From: Phyto melanocephala
Lineage: Eukaryota > Arthropoda > Insecta > Diptera > Rhinophoridae
DNA length: 64,000 nucleotides
Direction of reading: 5' to 3'
Assembly (NCBI GenBank): GCA_941918925.1
Contig: OW799233.1
Coordinates: 145,950,223 to 146,014,222, forward strand
Numbering within the stretch: position 1 is the first letter of the stretch; the number at the start of each line of letters is the position of its first letter. Both the position numbers and the translations under genes were made by a program. Below the pieces are notes generated by a model. That model did no database searches and had not been told where the DNA came from. It was given only the letters and a program-made list of their open reading frames with translations. Of the stretch, positions 46,440 to 59,376 are shown in pieces.

Positions 46440-48070
46440 GTTTTTATACACTTTTTCATTCTGTTTATAATTTCTACAATATTCTTTTTTGAATCAATAA
46501 AGTATATATTATCGATTGTGAAATGTCTGCCTGTCCTTCTCGCTGTACGCGTGTCGGTTGAAGTTAAATTTTGGAACCTCCCAATGCATAAACCTGTCTG
46601 TTGTACTACTTTATTGAAAATATTCCGGAATGAATTACTAAATCCGGCACAATATTGCTAACATGTTCCCATATTTATGCCTTAAAAATTAAAATATTTG
46701 AGCCACAGGACTTTATAGACACATTTGTTACTATTTATAGATATGATATGCTTCTAAGGCTATTCGTAAAAATTATTTGACAAATCGGTCGCTATAAGTC
46801 AAAGTTATAGCTACAAGTAGAGATTTAAACACTAATAAATAACTGTTTCGATTATTTTCCTTAAATTTACAAACGAAAATCAAAACGGCTTTTTGAAGAA
46901 ATGGGTTGACTAGCAAAATATTATATACTGTAAAATCAATCAAATTTAAAATGGCGTACCATAAGTTTATATGTGAATTAAATCTAGTATTTAAGAACTT
47001 ACCTCCTTTAAACACACCCAATATTGGTATCAAAACAAAGGGCTTGACATAGGTGTAACTGGTCTTATCTGAGTGGTAAAATCTCCTCCCAAGAATTTAA
47101 AAAAATTTATTTACATTTAACATACAAATAAAATTAACTCAGTTTAAGATTTTGCCACCCCCAGGAAAAATTTCTACTTGTGCCAATTGGGCTTGACAGC
47201 AGAATATGAGAAATCAAATGGCAGATAATTTTTTTAACACCATAAATATGGCTTGCAAAAATTTAAAATCAAAAATGAAATTTTTGAAGGTTTTAAACAA
47301 AAATTAATATAAAATAAAATAGATCGATTAGCAATATTGGTATCAAAACAAAGGGCTTGACATAGGTGAAACTAATCTTATCTGAGTGGTAAAATCTCCT
47401 CCCAAGAACTTAAAAAAATTTATTTACATTAACATACAAATAAAATTAACTCAGTTTAAGATTTTGCCACCCACAGAAAAAATTTCTTCTTGTGCCAATT
47501 GGGCTTGACAGCAGAATATGAGAAATCAAATGGCAGATAATTTTTTTAACACCACCATAAATGAAGGTTTGAAGGTTTTAAAAAAAATTAATATACAATA
47601 AATTAGATCCATTGGCAAAATACAATAGACTATAACAAATTAAAATTTGCTACAAAATTGCTTTTAATAAACTTATTTATATATGAGTCAAGCTAGTATA
47701 AAAAAACTTACCAACTTCTAGCCCCTCAATATTGGAACAAAATAATATTGCTCGACCAGTAGAATACAGTGAACTATGAAAAAGTGTAATATGCAAGATG
47801 GTGTCCGAAACTAAATGGTGGATATATGGGTCAAATATAGTAATTATAGCTTTTCACCCTTTAATCCTTAATATATTGTTATTAAATGAATAGGCTGAAA
47901 CATTTGTATGCAGTGAACTACAGAAAGTCCATAATGTTGTTTAATTTTCTTTTCTTAACACCATAAATATGGGTATGAAATGAAAGGCCTTGCCAAGTAG
48001 AATACAGTTTACTACATTGAAATTCAAAATTAAAGGTGACATCAGAAATAGTAAGTCAAATGGCGTATAA
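46440..48070 (+). mobile_element. Helentron-like repeat, long relic without hairpin end
   Basis: It starts gtttttatacactttttcattctgtttataatttctacaat and contains repeated gggcttgac, aaatggcggata-like and taacaccataaatatggg blocks, as in the 32060 copy. A segment within it is tandemly duplicated (47022-47626). No hairpin end is seen. Confidence 0.5.
47022..47626 (+). repeat. Tandem duplication of about 300 bp
   Basis: The segment from atattggtatcaaaacaaagggcttgacatagg to attagatccattggc occurs twice, starting at 47022 and 47334. The copies differ by a few substitutions and a small deletion near the end of the second, so the duplication is fairly recent compared with the surrounding relic. Confidence 0.8.
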
Positions 48071-49651
48071 TATTATATCTGAAATTTTCTTGCTTAATGT
48101 CCTTGCGTTTATTCGCTACCAGTAACAAAAACACATTTTGTCATGACCTACTTACTACAATAATATTTTAAATATACAAGTTCAATACAAAATATTTCTA
48201 ATGTATGACTGTAGATTAAGAATAAAAATGAAGCATGGAGAATTTTCCATATTATTTTAATACTAGTAATGCATCGGTAGACGGATTTAACATTATTTAA
48301 CTCGCAATCAGCGAGAGATATTTTTGAAAAATTTGACCATTTATAAAGCAAAATACTAAGTTCCAATTCCAATATCCAAAATAATTAAATTGGAGTAATA
48401 GCAAGGGAAAAAATAATAATTTTAAATAACATTTTTAAACTCAAAGAATATGAATATATGAAAATTCCTAGGATGTTAAAAAAGTATTAATTTTTAATCA
48501 ATAGGGCCAGAAGTGCAGTGTGATGGGCCTTTTGCTTTTCATATAAAACAAACAGTAAAAGCTTCTTAGCTTTTCTAACGAATTATAAACACCACGATAA
48601 TTTACTCTGAGATTAATTTAATTTATTCCTAACCTTTACAAAACTGAAGCTGACAACAATTGATCATGATGTCAATATCGTATGCCGTCTGCCTTAATAT
48701 AGATCAACAATAACTATGATTAAAAATGCACAATAGTTTTACTAATCTCAGTCTTGAAACTACTTAAATAGTTACCAGTAGTTTTGTTTTAACACATATA
48801 AGTGATAGTAATGTATTGATAAAAATTATTTTCTTTCATATAATATATACAAACTTACACAAACGCACATTTATGTATATATGTAGGCATTGTATGTATT
48901 TGTATATTTTTCGAACATTATGCTAGTTAGCTACTTGATTATGTACTCTGCCAAATGCATACAAACAAATCTCTGTGTGTATGCATATAAAAAGTTTACG
49001 TATTAAAGAGTATACATACATATATAGATCTGCTTGTAAATGTATGTATGTGTATATGTATTTTTTTTAGCAGTTTGTTTGTAAAAAGTAACGAAGCGTA
49101 AAGTTACGATTAGTTAAACAAGCGCGTTAAGCTGTTTCAGCACAAATTTTCATCTATAAAATTTTCATATTATTTTTCTACTACCAATAATCTTCCTTTT
49201 ATTTTTTATGCGTATGTATGTACAGATGTACATATGTGCGGAATGTGTTTTATTGCAAAATAAATAAACGAACTAACAAATGCAAAATTAGAAAATACAT
49301 ACGAAATCTAAAATAAATATGTATGTATTTTAGTGAGTTGTTTGATACATCAGCTGTATTTAACAAACAAGAATTAAATGTCAGAATACTGTTTGATGTC
49401 ATTGGCAATTAAAAATATGTATTTTTGTAAGAACATTTTATAACCAAAGTTTAAAAAATGTTAGCTGTAAAAAATGTATCAAAAAACTGGCAGATTAGTG
49501 TCAAACGCAGAAGTACCAAAGACTTTAATTTAGTTTTAATATAAAAAAAAACAAAAAAATTCTGTCTTTCTTTTTTTCTAGATATAAAGCCTTTTATTTC
49601 ATTTTTTTAACATAAAGTTTCTGTTTTTTCATTTTGTTGTTTTCTACATAG

Positions 49652-49786
49652 ATTTAACACCCATGGACTATTATCCAGATCCAAATCCTGCCTTACATCT
49701 TGTTGTCTACAGTGTTAATCAAAAAGGACGCTCAGAGGCAATTGTTTTAGAAAACATACCAATTAATGAGGCAGAAAAACGTTCCG
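49652..49786 (+). CDS. Side-like protein, exon encoding the second half of the FN3 domain
   Basis: The exon follows tttctacatag, completes an Asp codon (G|AT) and ends with a lone G before gtaagt (phase 1). It encodes 44 complete residues: DLTPMDYYPDPNPALHLV, VYSVNQKGRSEAIVLENIP and INEAEKRS. The VYSVNQKGRSE stretch is the F-G region of the FN3 domain, and NEAEKR is the usual membrane-proximal end in this family. A transmembrane segment should come next, but no convincing exon for it is visible. Confidence 0.92.
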
Positions 49787-50061
49787 GTAAGTTTCTCCTA
49801 ATATTCGTGATTCAACTTATACACTTTAGTAGAGTCATTCGTTCATTCATTAATCCATCCATCTATTCATGTTGGCATGCACAATGTTTTATGCAAAAAA
49901 AAAAAAAAAAAAATTGTGTATGTTAGATGTGCAAAAACAAACATCAAAGTGTAATACCTACAAAATCTGCACTAAATTAACTTTACTATGTTGTAAACTT
50001 CAAAATTTATAACATTGTTTGGATGAAACAGAGAAATGGCCATACAATGTGAATGATAATA

Positions 50062-50087
<26 letters not shown>
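50062..50087 (+). repeat. (GT)n microsatellite
   Basis: About 13 uninterrupted GT units. Confidence 0.95.
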
Positions 50088-50093
<6 letters not shown>

Positions 50094-50529
50094 AAAAGAC
50101 AAAGGTTGTAAGATAGATGGGTCTTATAAAATATATTACTTACATACCTGCATTAACAAAATCATTTATTAGTATAGAGAACAGTATATGATAGTACAGT
50201 TAGTTTATGTTATTTTTAAATTTTAAGACTTAAATTTAATTTATAAATTGGTAGATAATGTTACAACTGCAAAGCTTTTACACAAAACAGAAGTGAGTGA
50301 GAATTCAAAGGTTTTTTGTTGTTTGGAACTTAAGTGTATTTTTTAATACAAAAATTTTAAATAGCTTGAAAATCAACTTAATGCTAGGATGAAGGACGAA
50401 TTGTTTGCCTCGAATATTTTTCCCGATAATTGTGTAAACTTTGTCACTCGTTCGAACTCAGCAATAATTCTATTTTTATTTCTTACGATGCTGAATGAAT
50501 ATCATGTGGAAAACAAAATATTATTTTAA

Positions 50530-51533
50530 CCCTCGTAAGATCTTATGGTAAAATTTGACCCATTTTAAAAGAAAAATTTGTAGGGGGTTTAAGTATTTTA
50601 TGATTTTTCTTTTCTGTTTCTTATTACTTGGGTAAAAAGTGCTAGAAAAACAAATTACTTTAGTAGGAACAACACGTGAAAATAATACTGAGTTGCCACC
50701 TGTGCTTTTGTCAACTAAAGGAAGACCCATATTTTTATAATTCTTTTGCTTCACCAAGGACACTTTTCTCCTTTAGTATATTCCAAAGAAATATAAGTCT
50801 ATGAAACTTCTAAACACTTTGTGAGGACAATAACCCTCAAATGATACCAGACTATAATATACTAATGATACTCTGGATAAATTTGTTCATGATACTTTTT
50901 CAAAAAAAAATACTAATAAATGGCCTCAAGTTGTATTTAGCAAGATTTAAGATATATCAACTTATGACGCTTTTATATTATTCACATCTGCTAACAATGG
51001 TTGAGAACTGTTTTTCCAAGCGTCAGCATTAGGATTTAGCTTGCCACGCCCTATATAGAGCGAAAATTATTGCCAAGAAAACAATTTTCAAGAGAAATTG
51101 TGCATCAGCTATCTAAGCAAAAACAGCTACTGTTGTTTTCAATCGAATTTAAAGAAAATTTATGTAAAACATTTACAGTCACAAGAAGTCGTTGCCAATT
51201 ATGTCCCAAAACATGTATGTTGTACTTGTAAAAAGTTTGTATGCTAGCAGCACTCCAAAGCAATCATTGTACGTAACCAATGTAATAATTAATAATCAAA
51301 TTTTAATAATAAGAACTCTTTCTTTATTGCTTAATTTAAAATAAACATACATATGTATGTATTCGCAACAAATAAACAAAATGTACACCTTTAATATTTC
51401 AAACAAAGCTCAAAATAAAGTACTTACTTTTAGAACAAACTTATTTAAAGAAAAAAAATTATTTTCATAGTGGATTATCTAACTGGGTCGAATTTGAACC
51501 AAAGAACATTATAGTAAGTTGAATTTGAGGATT
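50530..51533 (+). mobile_element. piggyBac-like relic
   Basis: A TTAA (50526-50529) is followed by CCCTCGTAAGATC. Inside both ends lie inverted tttgacccatttta and aactgggtcgaa segments. The right end, near gaggatt, is less certain. On the + strand a decayed transposase C-terminus shows ALGFSLPRPI (about 51027), then TVTRSRCQLCP and, in another frame, CCTCKKFVC, a cysteine-rich end. The core with the catalytic residues is missing. Confidence 0.45.
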
Positions 51534-51680
51534 CTTGATTTGATTGGCTTATAATGCATGTTATTATGGTATAATTTCTAAAAATTTTCAAATTATTCAA
51601 AACTTAAGGAAACCATATTAGCCCAATTCAAAACGTTTTCAATTACTATTATTAATGTTATTTCATATTACTTACATATA

Positions 51681-51753
51681 TACATACATACATACATACA
51701 TACATACATACATACATACATACATACATACATACATACATACATACATACAT
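51681..51753 (+). repeat. (TACA)n microsatellite
   Basis: About 18 uninterrupted TACA units, likely to vary in length between individuals. Confidence 0.97.
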
Positions 51754-52627
51754 TCTCAGAGAGGAACTGTTCGTCTTTATTGTATCAGATGCATTGTTTT
51801 TTTCATAAAAAAATTTTTATAAATAAAATTACTAGGTCATATTTAAATAGTAAATTGTGCAATTTGATTAATAACTTCTGTCAATAAAGTTACAGAAAAG
51901 GTATTTTCAGTTTAAGTTTAACAAAACAAATTATAAAAACAATATATAATTTATAATGGACAGCTAGACATGTGCTTATATTTTCGAAAGTTACTAGTTA
52001 TAAAAATGTCTTACAAATATAATCAAAATAGTAAAAAAGTCATTTTCAACTAATAAAATATATTTGTTAAAATTTTTCACAAAAGGTCTACTTTGCATTT
52101 ACCTATTATTTATAAAATACTTTAGAATTAGAAAAAATAACAACAATATAAAAATACTTTAAGCTAACATGGCCCAACAATTATTTTAAACAGCTAAAAT
52201 TTTGAATAAAAAAAAAAACATGAGTAAATTAAAAAAAATATTCCAGTCGGTATAAATTATAGTATATTTTATTAAATATGTATAAAACAATGTAAATTTT
52301 TAACACGCTGCTCATGACCTGAGAAACATCACCTCTACATTATATGATCCAATTCTATTTACTCAAGAATTTCTAAAATTTTAATTTAACACAAACAAAA
52401 GATTCCTAAAAATGTTAATATTCTTACTGAATTTTCTCTGTTTGTATTTTATTTGTTATACAATTTCTTGCAATTTTTGTTTCTAAAAAAAAAACACAAC
52501 CTTTCAGTCATCATTTTAAAATTTCAAATACTTTTTCTATTTCCCAAAAATCATTCTTTGTTTGTTTGTCTATCCCTTTCATTTTTCTTTTTGTTTTTAT
52601 TAAAAACTTACACATTTCTCTCCATCC

Positions 52628-52665
52628 ATTTTACGTAATTTTTAGGTAATTTCCTGTCGATTTAA
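52628..52665 (+). other. Candidate terminal exon or recursive splice site
   Basis: A long pyrimidine-rich stretch ends in tacgtaatttttag (AG at 52644-52645) and is followed directly by GTAATT. Spliced from the exon at 49652, it would add GNFLSI and a stop, giving a secreted ectodomain without a membrane anchor. An AG directly followed by GTAA is also the form of a recursive splice (ratchet) site in long fly introns. Either reading is tentative; in AT-rich DNA such matches arise by chance. Confidence 0.2.
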
Positions 52666-53902
52666 CATCTTCTGCACAACTTGCATATAAACAAAAAAAA
52701 AAAAAACTAACAAAAAAGTCCAAATAAGAAGACTTAAAAAAAAGGATGATTGAAATGTAAAGAAACGGAAAAATTATAATCTAAACGAAAAATAATAGAA
52801 AAAATGTTGTAGCAAATAACAAAAACAAATATGATGCAATTGCGAGCAAAATAATGGGAATTGAAAATGGAGAGTGGAAATTTTCAAAATCCTACAACCA
52901 GCCATGTCAAATATTTTTAACAAAAAGCGCTAGGCATTAACTTTAAACGCGCTACAAAGCGCTAAAGTTGTCTTTTTCATTGATTTCCGTAAACATTTTT
53001 AAATAAAAACCTATTGTTTTTAAAATCACTACAGAGATAATTTTGTGAACTTATCACGGACAGTTAACAAAGCAGAAAACAAAATACCAAATGTCTTTAA
53101 CATATTTCTTTAATTTTAAAATTAGTATATTGGAAAACCCATAATTAACATTTTACAATATTGAATATATATAACCACAATTTAAACTCGGCTAACAAAT
53201 TATTGCCTAACTAACGGGAGATAAGTAAAATTTACAACTTTAAGACATAAACTGCACTCAGAGTACCTTATTTAGCAACTGGCAACGAAACTTTCTTTAT
53301 TTTGCTATCGGTAATCGACATATAAGTCTAAAGATGTTCTAGCATTAATTTTATGTCGCCAAAACATACTTTTAGTTATATATTATGATGCTATCAATAT
53401 GAAAATTGGTATCAATATAAATATTTATCTCATTAAGGTGTCAATTGTTGTTTTATAAAATTGTTAAATTAAAAGTTTTACATATCAATTTCTTTTTATT
53501 TTCACATACAAACTGAAAGTACGTTTAATATTCAAATTTAATTTTTTCTATATTCAATCTGTGCAATTAACTTGAAGCTTTACTTTTAATTTAAGTTTTA
53601 GTGACAATATAATTTTAAAAACAGTAGGTGCTTCATATCTCATAAACAATAAAGTAAAGCAAAAAGCGAGTATCAAAATAAAATTACAGTAAAAAATTTC
53701 AAATATATAATCTACTCATAAATACTTTTGTTAAATACTTGTTTGTTTAAAACAATAATAACAAAAAAATTGTGTACTATTATTCATTATCATTTTCCTA
53801 ATTATATATTTTCTATACTATCAAAGTAATATCTTTTAAAAGGAGTAAATATTTTTTAGTTTTGTACTTTTAATTAATCTTACGAAAATTGTTTTCAATT
53901 AA

Positions 53903-53903
<1 letters not shown>

Positions 53904-53944
<41 letters not shown>
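53904..53944 (+). repeat. (AAT)n microsatellite
   Basis: About 13 uninterrupted AAT units. Confidence 0.95.
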
Positions 53945-53947
<3 letters not shown>

Positions 53948-54036
53948 AATTGAAATTTTATATTTGGTGTCACTGAAGGGAAAAAAGCTCTAAAATAAAA
54001 AAAAAATACCACGAGCACTGACTAAGTACCAAGAAT

Positions 54037-54120
54037 GGGTACACCGGTAGGCTAGTCAGAAGGGTGCTGGTCTGCTAGTTTGGGGGTTGCGGGTTCGATT
54101 CCCGCCAGAAAATCTGGACT
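54037..54120 (+). repeat. tRNA-like sequence, probable SINE head
   Basis: It contains a box B GGTTCGATTCC within a perfect GCGGG/CCCGC T-arm-like stem, and a box A-like taggctagtcag. It shares these and the spacing with the copy at 2682-2760. A matching anticodon stem could not be drawn, so a tRNA-derived SINE is preferred over a functional tRNA. Confidence 0.4.
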
Positions 54121-56759
54121 TGTCTGCTAATGTCAAACTAATTTATAATTGGTTTTTATACTTCTAAGAATGTACTTAGTATAAATGGGATATACTTTAT
54201 ACGCTATGTAGAACATACATATATATGTCAAAGATAAAAAGTTGTTTTAGTGTGGAATATGCAGGAATATACATCAGTTAGTATGGCAAATAATGTTTTC
54301 AAGTTGGAATTATATTTCATAGTTTTTATCAAAACTAAAAAAAATTAAGTCCATAGAAAAATCAAAATTATCTCAGTATGACTACGTTTCCATAGCTTCA
54401 TTTCCTTTGAAAATTGTAACTTCGCTAAGATAAATAAATATTTTATTCATTCAAGATTCATATTAATTATATTCTATTTCTACAAAAAAATAAAAAATAT
54501 TGGAAACTAAAGAAATATTAATAAAAATTGAAATTAATTTATTATTTTTTGGTTATTTATTGTTCTAATAGATAAATGAACGCACTTAAACTTTTTGAGG
54601 AGATATAAAGTAAAATGTTAAGAAATTATACTCAGCTGATATAAAACAAGTTTGCGTTGTTAATTTTTATTTGTTTACCTTTATTGAAAGAAATAAAACA
54701 ACAAAAAAAAAAGCAAAAAATAGAAATATTAAATTAATTTTTCCATTTATTATAACTTTTTTATCCTTTCGTTTATTTTTATAATTCCCTAAAGAAAAAT
54801 TAAATTACATATTTATTTCTTCACCCTCCTATCGTCTGTCTCTCAAATTTGCTTCAACCTTCAACCCTAGGACGACTCTTTACCAACTTACGGATATAAT
54901 TTTTATCATCATGTTTTTGTTTTTTCTTTTACTTTTGGGTTTCGAGTATTCATTTCACCTTTAAAAAGTCGTTAAAGTATTTGCATATTCTCAAGGGTTT
55001 TTGTTTGCTGTTGATGTTGTTTTTGTTTTTATTATTGTATGTTTTATTTACTTTACCAACACTAACATTTACACCAGTAACACATACAAATACTTGGAAA
55101 TCTCAAAAAAAAAAACTGGAGAAAAAATGTACAATTGTGCTTTGTTCCTAACGACATTAGTTTCAAAGAATTTGAAGCAATAGTAATTGCCTTTTGTGTA
55201 TATGTATGTGTGTATGTGTGCTAAAGTTAGTGCAGTTAAAGAAAACAAGCATTTGCATTTTTTTAAGTTTTATTATGAATGTTTTATTTATATTTTGCTC
55301 CTTTATTTTTTTACTAAAAAGTACAACTAAATGATGAAATATTAAAACAAGTTACTTTGAAAAAAATTTGCGTAAAAATATACGGTCATTTCCTTTGAAA
55401 AATGTAGAAAATACATATTTTATGATTTTTTCTGTTTACTTATTTATTCAAATAATTTTAAAATTTGGTTTCTGATGAAAGAAAGTAATTCTAAAAACAT
55501 TTGAAACTCTTTCGAAATAATTTGTATGAATTGTGTGTCAATATTTGTATGACCTTTACCTTTTTAGATGTATGCAGTGAGGCTACAGATTTTTAATTAA
55601 TTTTTTTTGTTTCACATTATTCGAAAATTCTAAATTACATTTGAGTTAAAAAGCATTTTTATAACTTAAAAGGGCCTGTAAAATGTTTTTCATTATGAAT
55701 CTTTCTAAAAAAGAAGTCTATTGCCGTATCTAAAGCGAATAAATACAGGCGACTGCAAAGTGAATAAGATAATTTAAAAGTTAAAATCAAGAAGATGTGA
55801 ACTAATATTTTTGAACGAATAAATAAAATTTCGTATTTGTTGTTTTAACAAAAAATGTTTTATTTCTTTTTTATTTTGTTTTTATTAAATATTAAAAAAT
55901 AGATATATATGACCCCTTGATAAAACAATGTGAGTGGAGATAAGAAAACTTTTAGCTTTCTTAATCACAAAAGTTATTTTTTCAAAAAGCTTTCTTCGTT
56001 TCGTTTTTCTGTATAATATAACATGTTATTTATTTTTTATCTTACCAATAAACGTACCCTAAGTTAATCCTTTTTCTTTAACAATTTTTTTTGACATTTT
56101 TAAAATTTTAAATATTTTTTTTTAAATTATATTGAAAAAGTTGATAGTCAAATAATAAAATGAAATAAATTAATAAATAATAAGTTTTAAAGTCATTTTG
56201 TGCAAAAAATTAAGGCGAATTTTTTCTTAGCTGTGTTATTGTGGTCAACTGTATTAATTTTCTTTTTCCGTATCATTATAAATGAATGTAAAAATAATAA
56301 ACAGTATAAAGCAGCATTAGTAAATTAATAAATAAATATTCTTTTATATACAACTACTATAACCACCTATCGAACAAATATTGTAAGTGGTTTTCTGTAT
56401 CATAAACTAACAGTGTTGTCATATTAGAAAAAATAAATAAAACTCAAAGAAATGTGTCAACAATTAAACTTCTGCAAAAATATGCTAAAAATAAAGAGAA
56501 ATATTTTACTTTTCGAATTTTGCTAATTAACTGTAAATCAGTAAATATTTTATCGAAAATGCTAAAAAAGAAACACATTCCCTAAAACTTTCTGCCACTG
56601 ATGGTCTTTGTACTTGAAACATTTTATATTAAAAATGGAAAAAATTTATTACTTTTGGTGGAAAGTAGAGAAGTCAAATATTTGGCATGTTACGGAAACC
56701 GTTTTTCGAATAATTTGAAAAACCCCAATTTTTAAGAAAACTGGTTTTCCGAATTCAAT

Positions 56760-57475
56760 TATACCCTTCGCCATTATAGTTGTAGTGACTACTTCGTACC
56801 TAAGCCTAGATTATGTTATAATGTTATACACGATTTTGTTTTATTATTTCCGAAGCGATCTTTTATTTAAAATTTTTACATAGTTAACTGTACTCTGTTA
56901 ATCATTTGGTACCCATATTAATATGGGTTAAGAAAAAACAATTATCTGCCATATTTTAAGAACGCCATCTTGGCCTTATATCTTTTCTTATTTAACTGTA
57001 TTTTACTGGTCAAGCCCTTTCATTTGAAAGGAGTTTTAAAAACTAGATTATTGTAAATCATTTTCAGCGGCGGTAATTATAAATTTTTTATTTCTTATTA
57101 TATTTATTCCGCAAGTAATAGATACCTTATTATGTGATATAATAAAAAAAATTGGCCTTTACCTTTGCCGATTAGTGACCGATTTGTACATTTATTTTTT
57201 GAATATCCCTAGAGTCATCATAAACAGTAACAAACATCTAGGTCTAAAACAATTTTCATTTTGGTGGTAAAAATATAAAGAAACCGAGGCTGATTGTGCT
57301 TCATTAATTCCATTCATTTCCGAATATTTCTAAAAGAGGGATAGCACAGGTCTGTGCATCAGATAGGAGCTTTCAAAAGTTGATTTCAACTAACAGACGG
57401 TCAGGCGAACATCGCTATTCCTTAACTTTTAGAAAATATATACTTTTTGGCATATAAAAACAAAATTCACTCTGC
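56760..57475 (-). mobile_element. Helentron-like repeat, degraded relic
   Basis: The order tatacccttcgcca, tcgtacctaagcctag, aacgccatcttgg, then acagacggtcaggcg and agaaaatatatactttttggc follows the 40515 copy. The hairpin end is missing and the sequence is strongly diverged. Confidence 0.45.
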
Positions 57476-59376
57476 GCATATTATAGAGAAAAAGATAAGT
57501 AATACTTTGGTGTATTGGAGGCAAAAGTAATTTCTAAAAGGTTTAAAAGTTTAAATAATTTAAAAACCGACAAATTAAAAAAACGGTATAAAAGAACCAT
57601 AAAAATATACAAAGTACATTTTTTTAAGTATTCGGAAACCGGTTTAATAACACCAATTAAAAGCATTTTTCATTTTCTGATAAATTAATTTATATATCAT
57701 GTTTATATACCAAACTTTCCAGCAACTCAAAGTTCAAAAAACAATATATTTACCAAAAATTTTCTAACTTGTAAAATACAGCTGTTCATATAAGTTATCA
57801 ATTGGTTAGATAGAAAATATATTTAAATATTAAAATCATTATAATTTAGAAAATAATTCTAGCTTATAAAAATACCATCATTTAATTTACAAAAATCTTG
57901 AAACAATAATCTCTTGGCATATTGGCAATACTGTTTATAGTAAACAGTAATAAACACATTAGAAAAAATTATACCCAACAACATTTCTACTTAAAAAAAT
58001 AAGTGATTTTTGCAGAGTGAACCAACTTAGACTGACTGACTAAAAATGCTTATGTAATAAGGCTTTTATTTCACAATTTTTTTAATTACTGATACATTTC
58101 ACATTTAAGCACTTATCGAAAAAGTCAGAAAAGTCTAAAGTCGCCAGCAAAAAATGAGGTTTAAAAAAAATATGTTATAGAAGAAAAATTTAAAGAAGTA
58201 AAACTTATTTTAGATAATAGAACAAGTTGGAACACACTTCTTGCTATGTGCTTACGATTTTGTGAATTGAAAATATATATTTAAAAGCATTAATAAATTT
58301 AATAGTTTGTATCTCTTTCATGAGTTTCGACAGTAACAGATACTATAAGGATGAGCATAGGATGAGGATAAGTATTGTAAAAAATGTTTGAGGGCATTAT
58401 TTAGGCAGAAGTTACAATTTCTTTTTCTTCTTTTTGTTACATCACCCACTGCTCTTTGAGTGACAATACGGGTAATTAAGGATTCTACAATGTTAACATT
58501 TAGTCACAGCAATAAAATTTTAGCGGTTTTTTTTGCATGTTAACAGTTTATTGTCCAAATACATAATAAATTAAAACTATATAATTTGTTAAAAATTCTT
58601 TGTTATACTTAAGATTTTAAATCAGTCAGATCAGGTTGGCTATCCCTGTATTTTATTATTATTTTGATATTATTATCCTATATTAAGTATTATTATTATT
58701 ATTTTTTATTTCTTGTAACTATAAGTAAAGCACAAATAGATTTTACTTTTGTTTAAGTGTTTGTCAACACCGTTTGTACATAAATGGATACATCCGTAAA
58801 TTGTCTTTTGTATACATTTTTTAAGGACTTATTACAATATAACTCTAATTATTGTCTGTCTACGCCTACGCATATTTAATAAGAAACAAAAATAAAGCAA
58901 TATTTCATATGTATTGCCCAAAATAACGTCTATTTAATATCTGTTTACAACACTTTTATAGTATTTAGTCAAGCAAAAAATTAATGCAGCTTAGAAAAAA
59001 GCAATTATAGCTTAATAACGAATATGTAACCAAATTAAAGGCGATCTTTAAAAAGACAAAAAAAAAATAATAATTATAATAAAAATTCATTTTAGTTGTA
59101 GCCAATCCTAATGAATAAATTATATCAAATAATGAAACAAAAAAATCGTAAAAAATTTTTAACAATAAGCATACATTTTTATTTATTTGAACTTCATTTT
59201 CATGAGTTACAGGCATATAAAAATACTGAAAAACTAATCCTATATAAGTCGAGTGAAATATATTTTTAAAACCACCTAGAATATGAGTATCATCACTTGT
59301 GTTTAGCATATTAGCACTGGTCTGCAAAAAATCAAAAATAATTGTCTTTAAATCAAATTCTCTATAGTCGACATAT

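Larger units (their letters stand above)
38262..49651 (+). other. Intron inside the FN3 domain (11.4 kb)
   Basis: It starts gtaagt and ends ttttctacatag, phase 1. It holds a small inverted-repeat element (38401), a 21-bp minisatellite (39319), SINE/RTE-like ends (39575), helentron-like repeats (40515, 43656, 45630, 46440) and a tandem-unit repeat (41428). The stretches 42321-43655, 44280-45629 and 48071-49651 are AT-rich with only short tatgtatgta patches. Confidence 0.85.

Noticed and set aside
52453..52638. Hydrophobic frame as the missing transmembrane exon
   Set aside because: An acceptor at 52508-52509 would be in phase, but the Phe/Leu-rich peptide is just a pyrimidine tract translated, lacks the family's membrane-proximal and cytoplasmic sequence, and ends at once.
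54870..54980. Exon-like DDSLPTYGYNFYHH frame after ccctag
   Set aside because: It needs a phase 0 junction whereas the upstream exon ends in phase 1; in the required phase it stops within ten codons.
58965..59327. 120-codon hydrophobic minus-strand frame
   Set aside because: No receptor or transporter signature, no splice context, and one frame of this length is expected by chance in 64 kb at this base composition.
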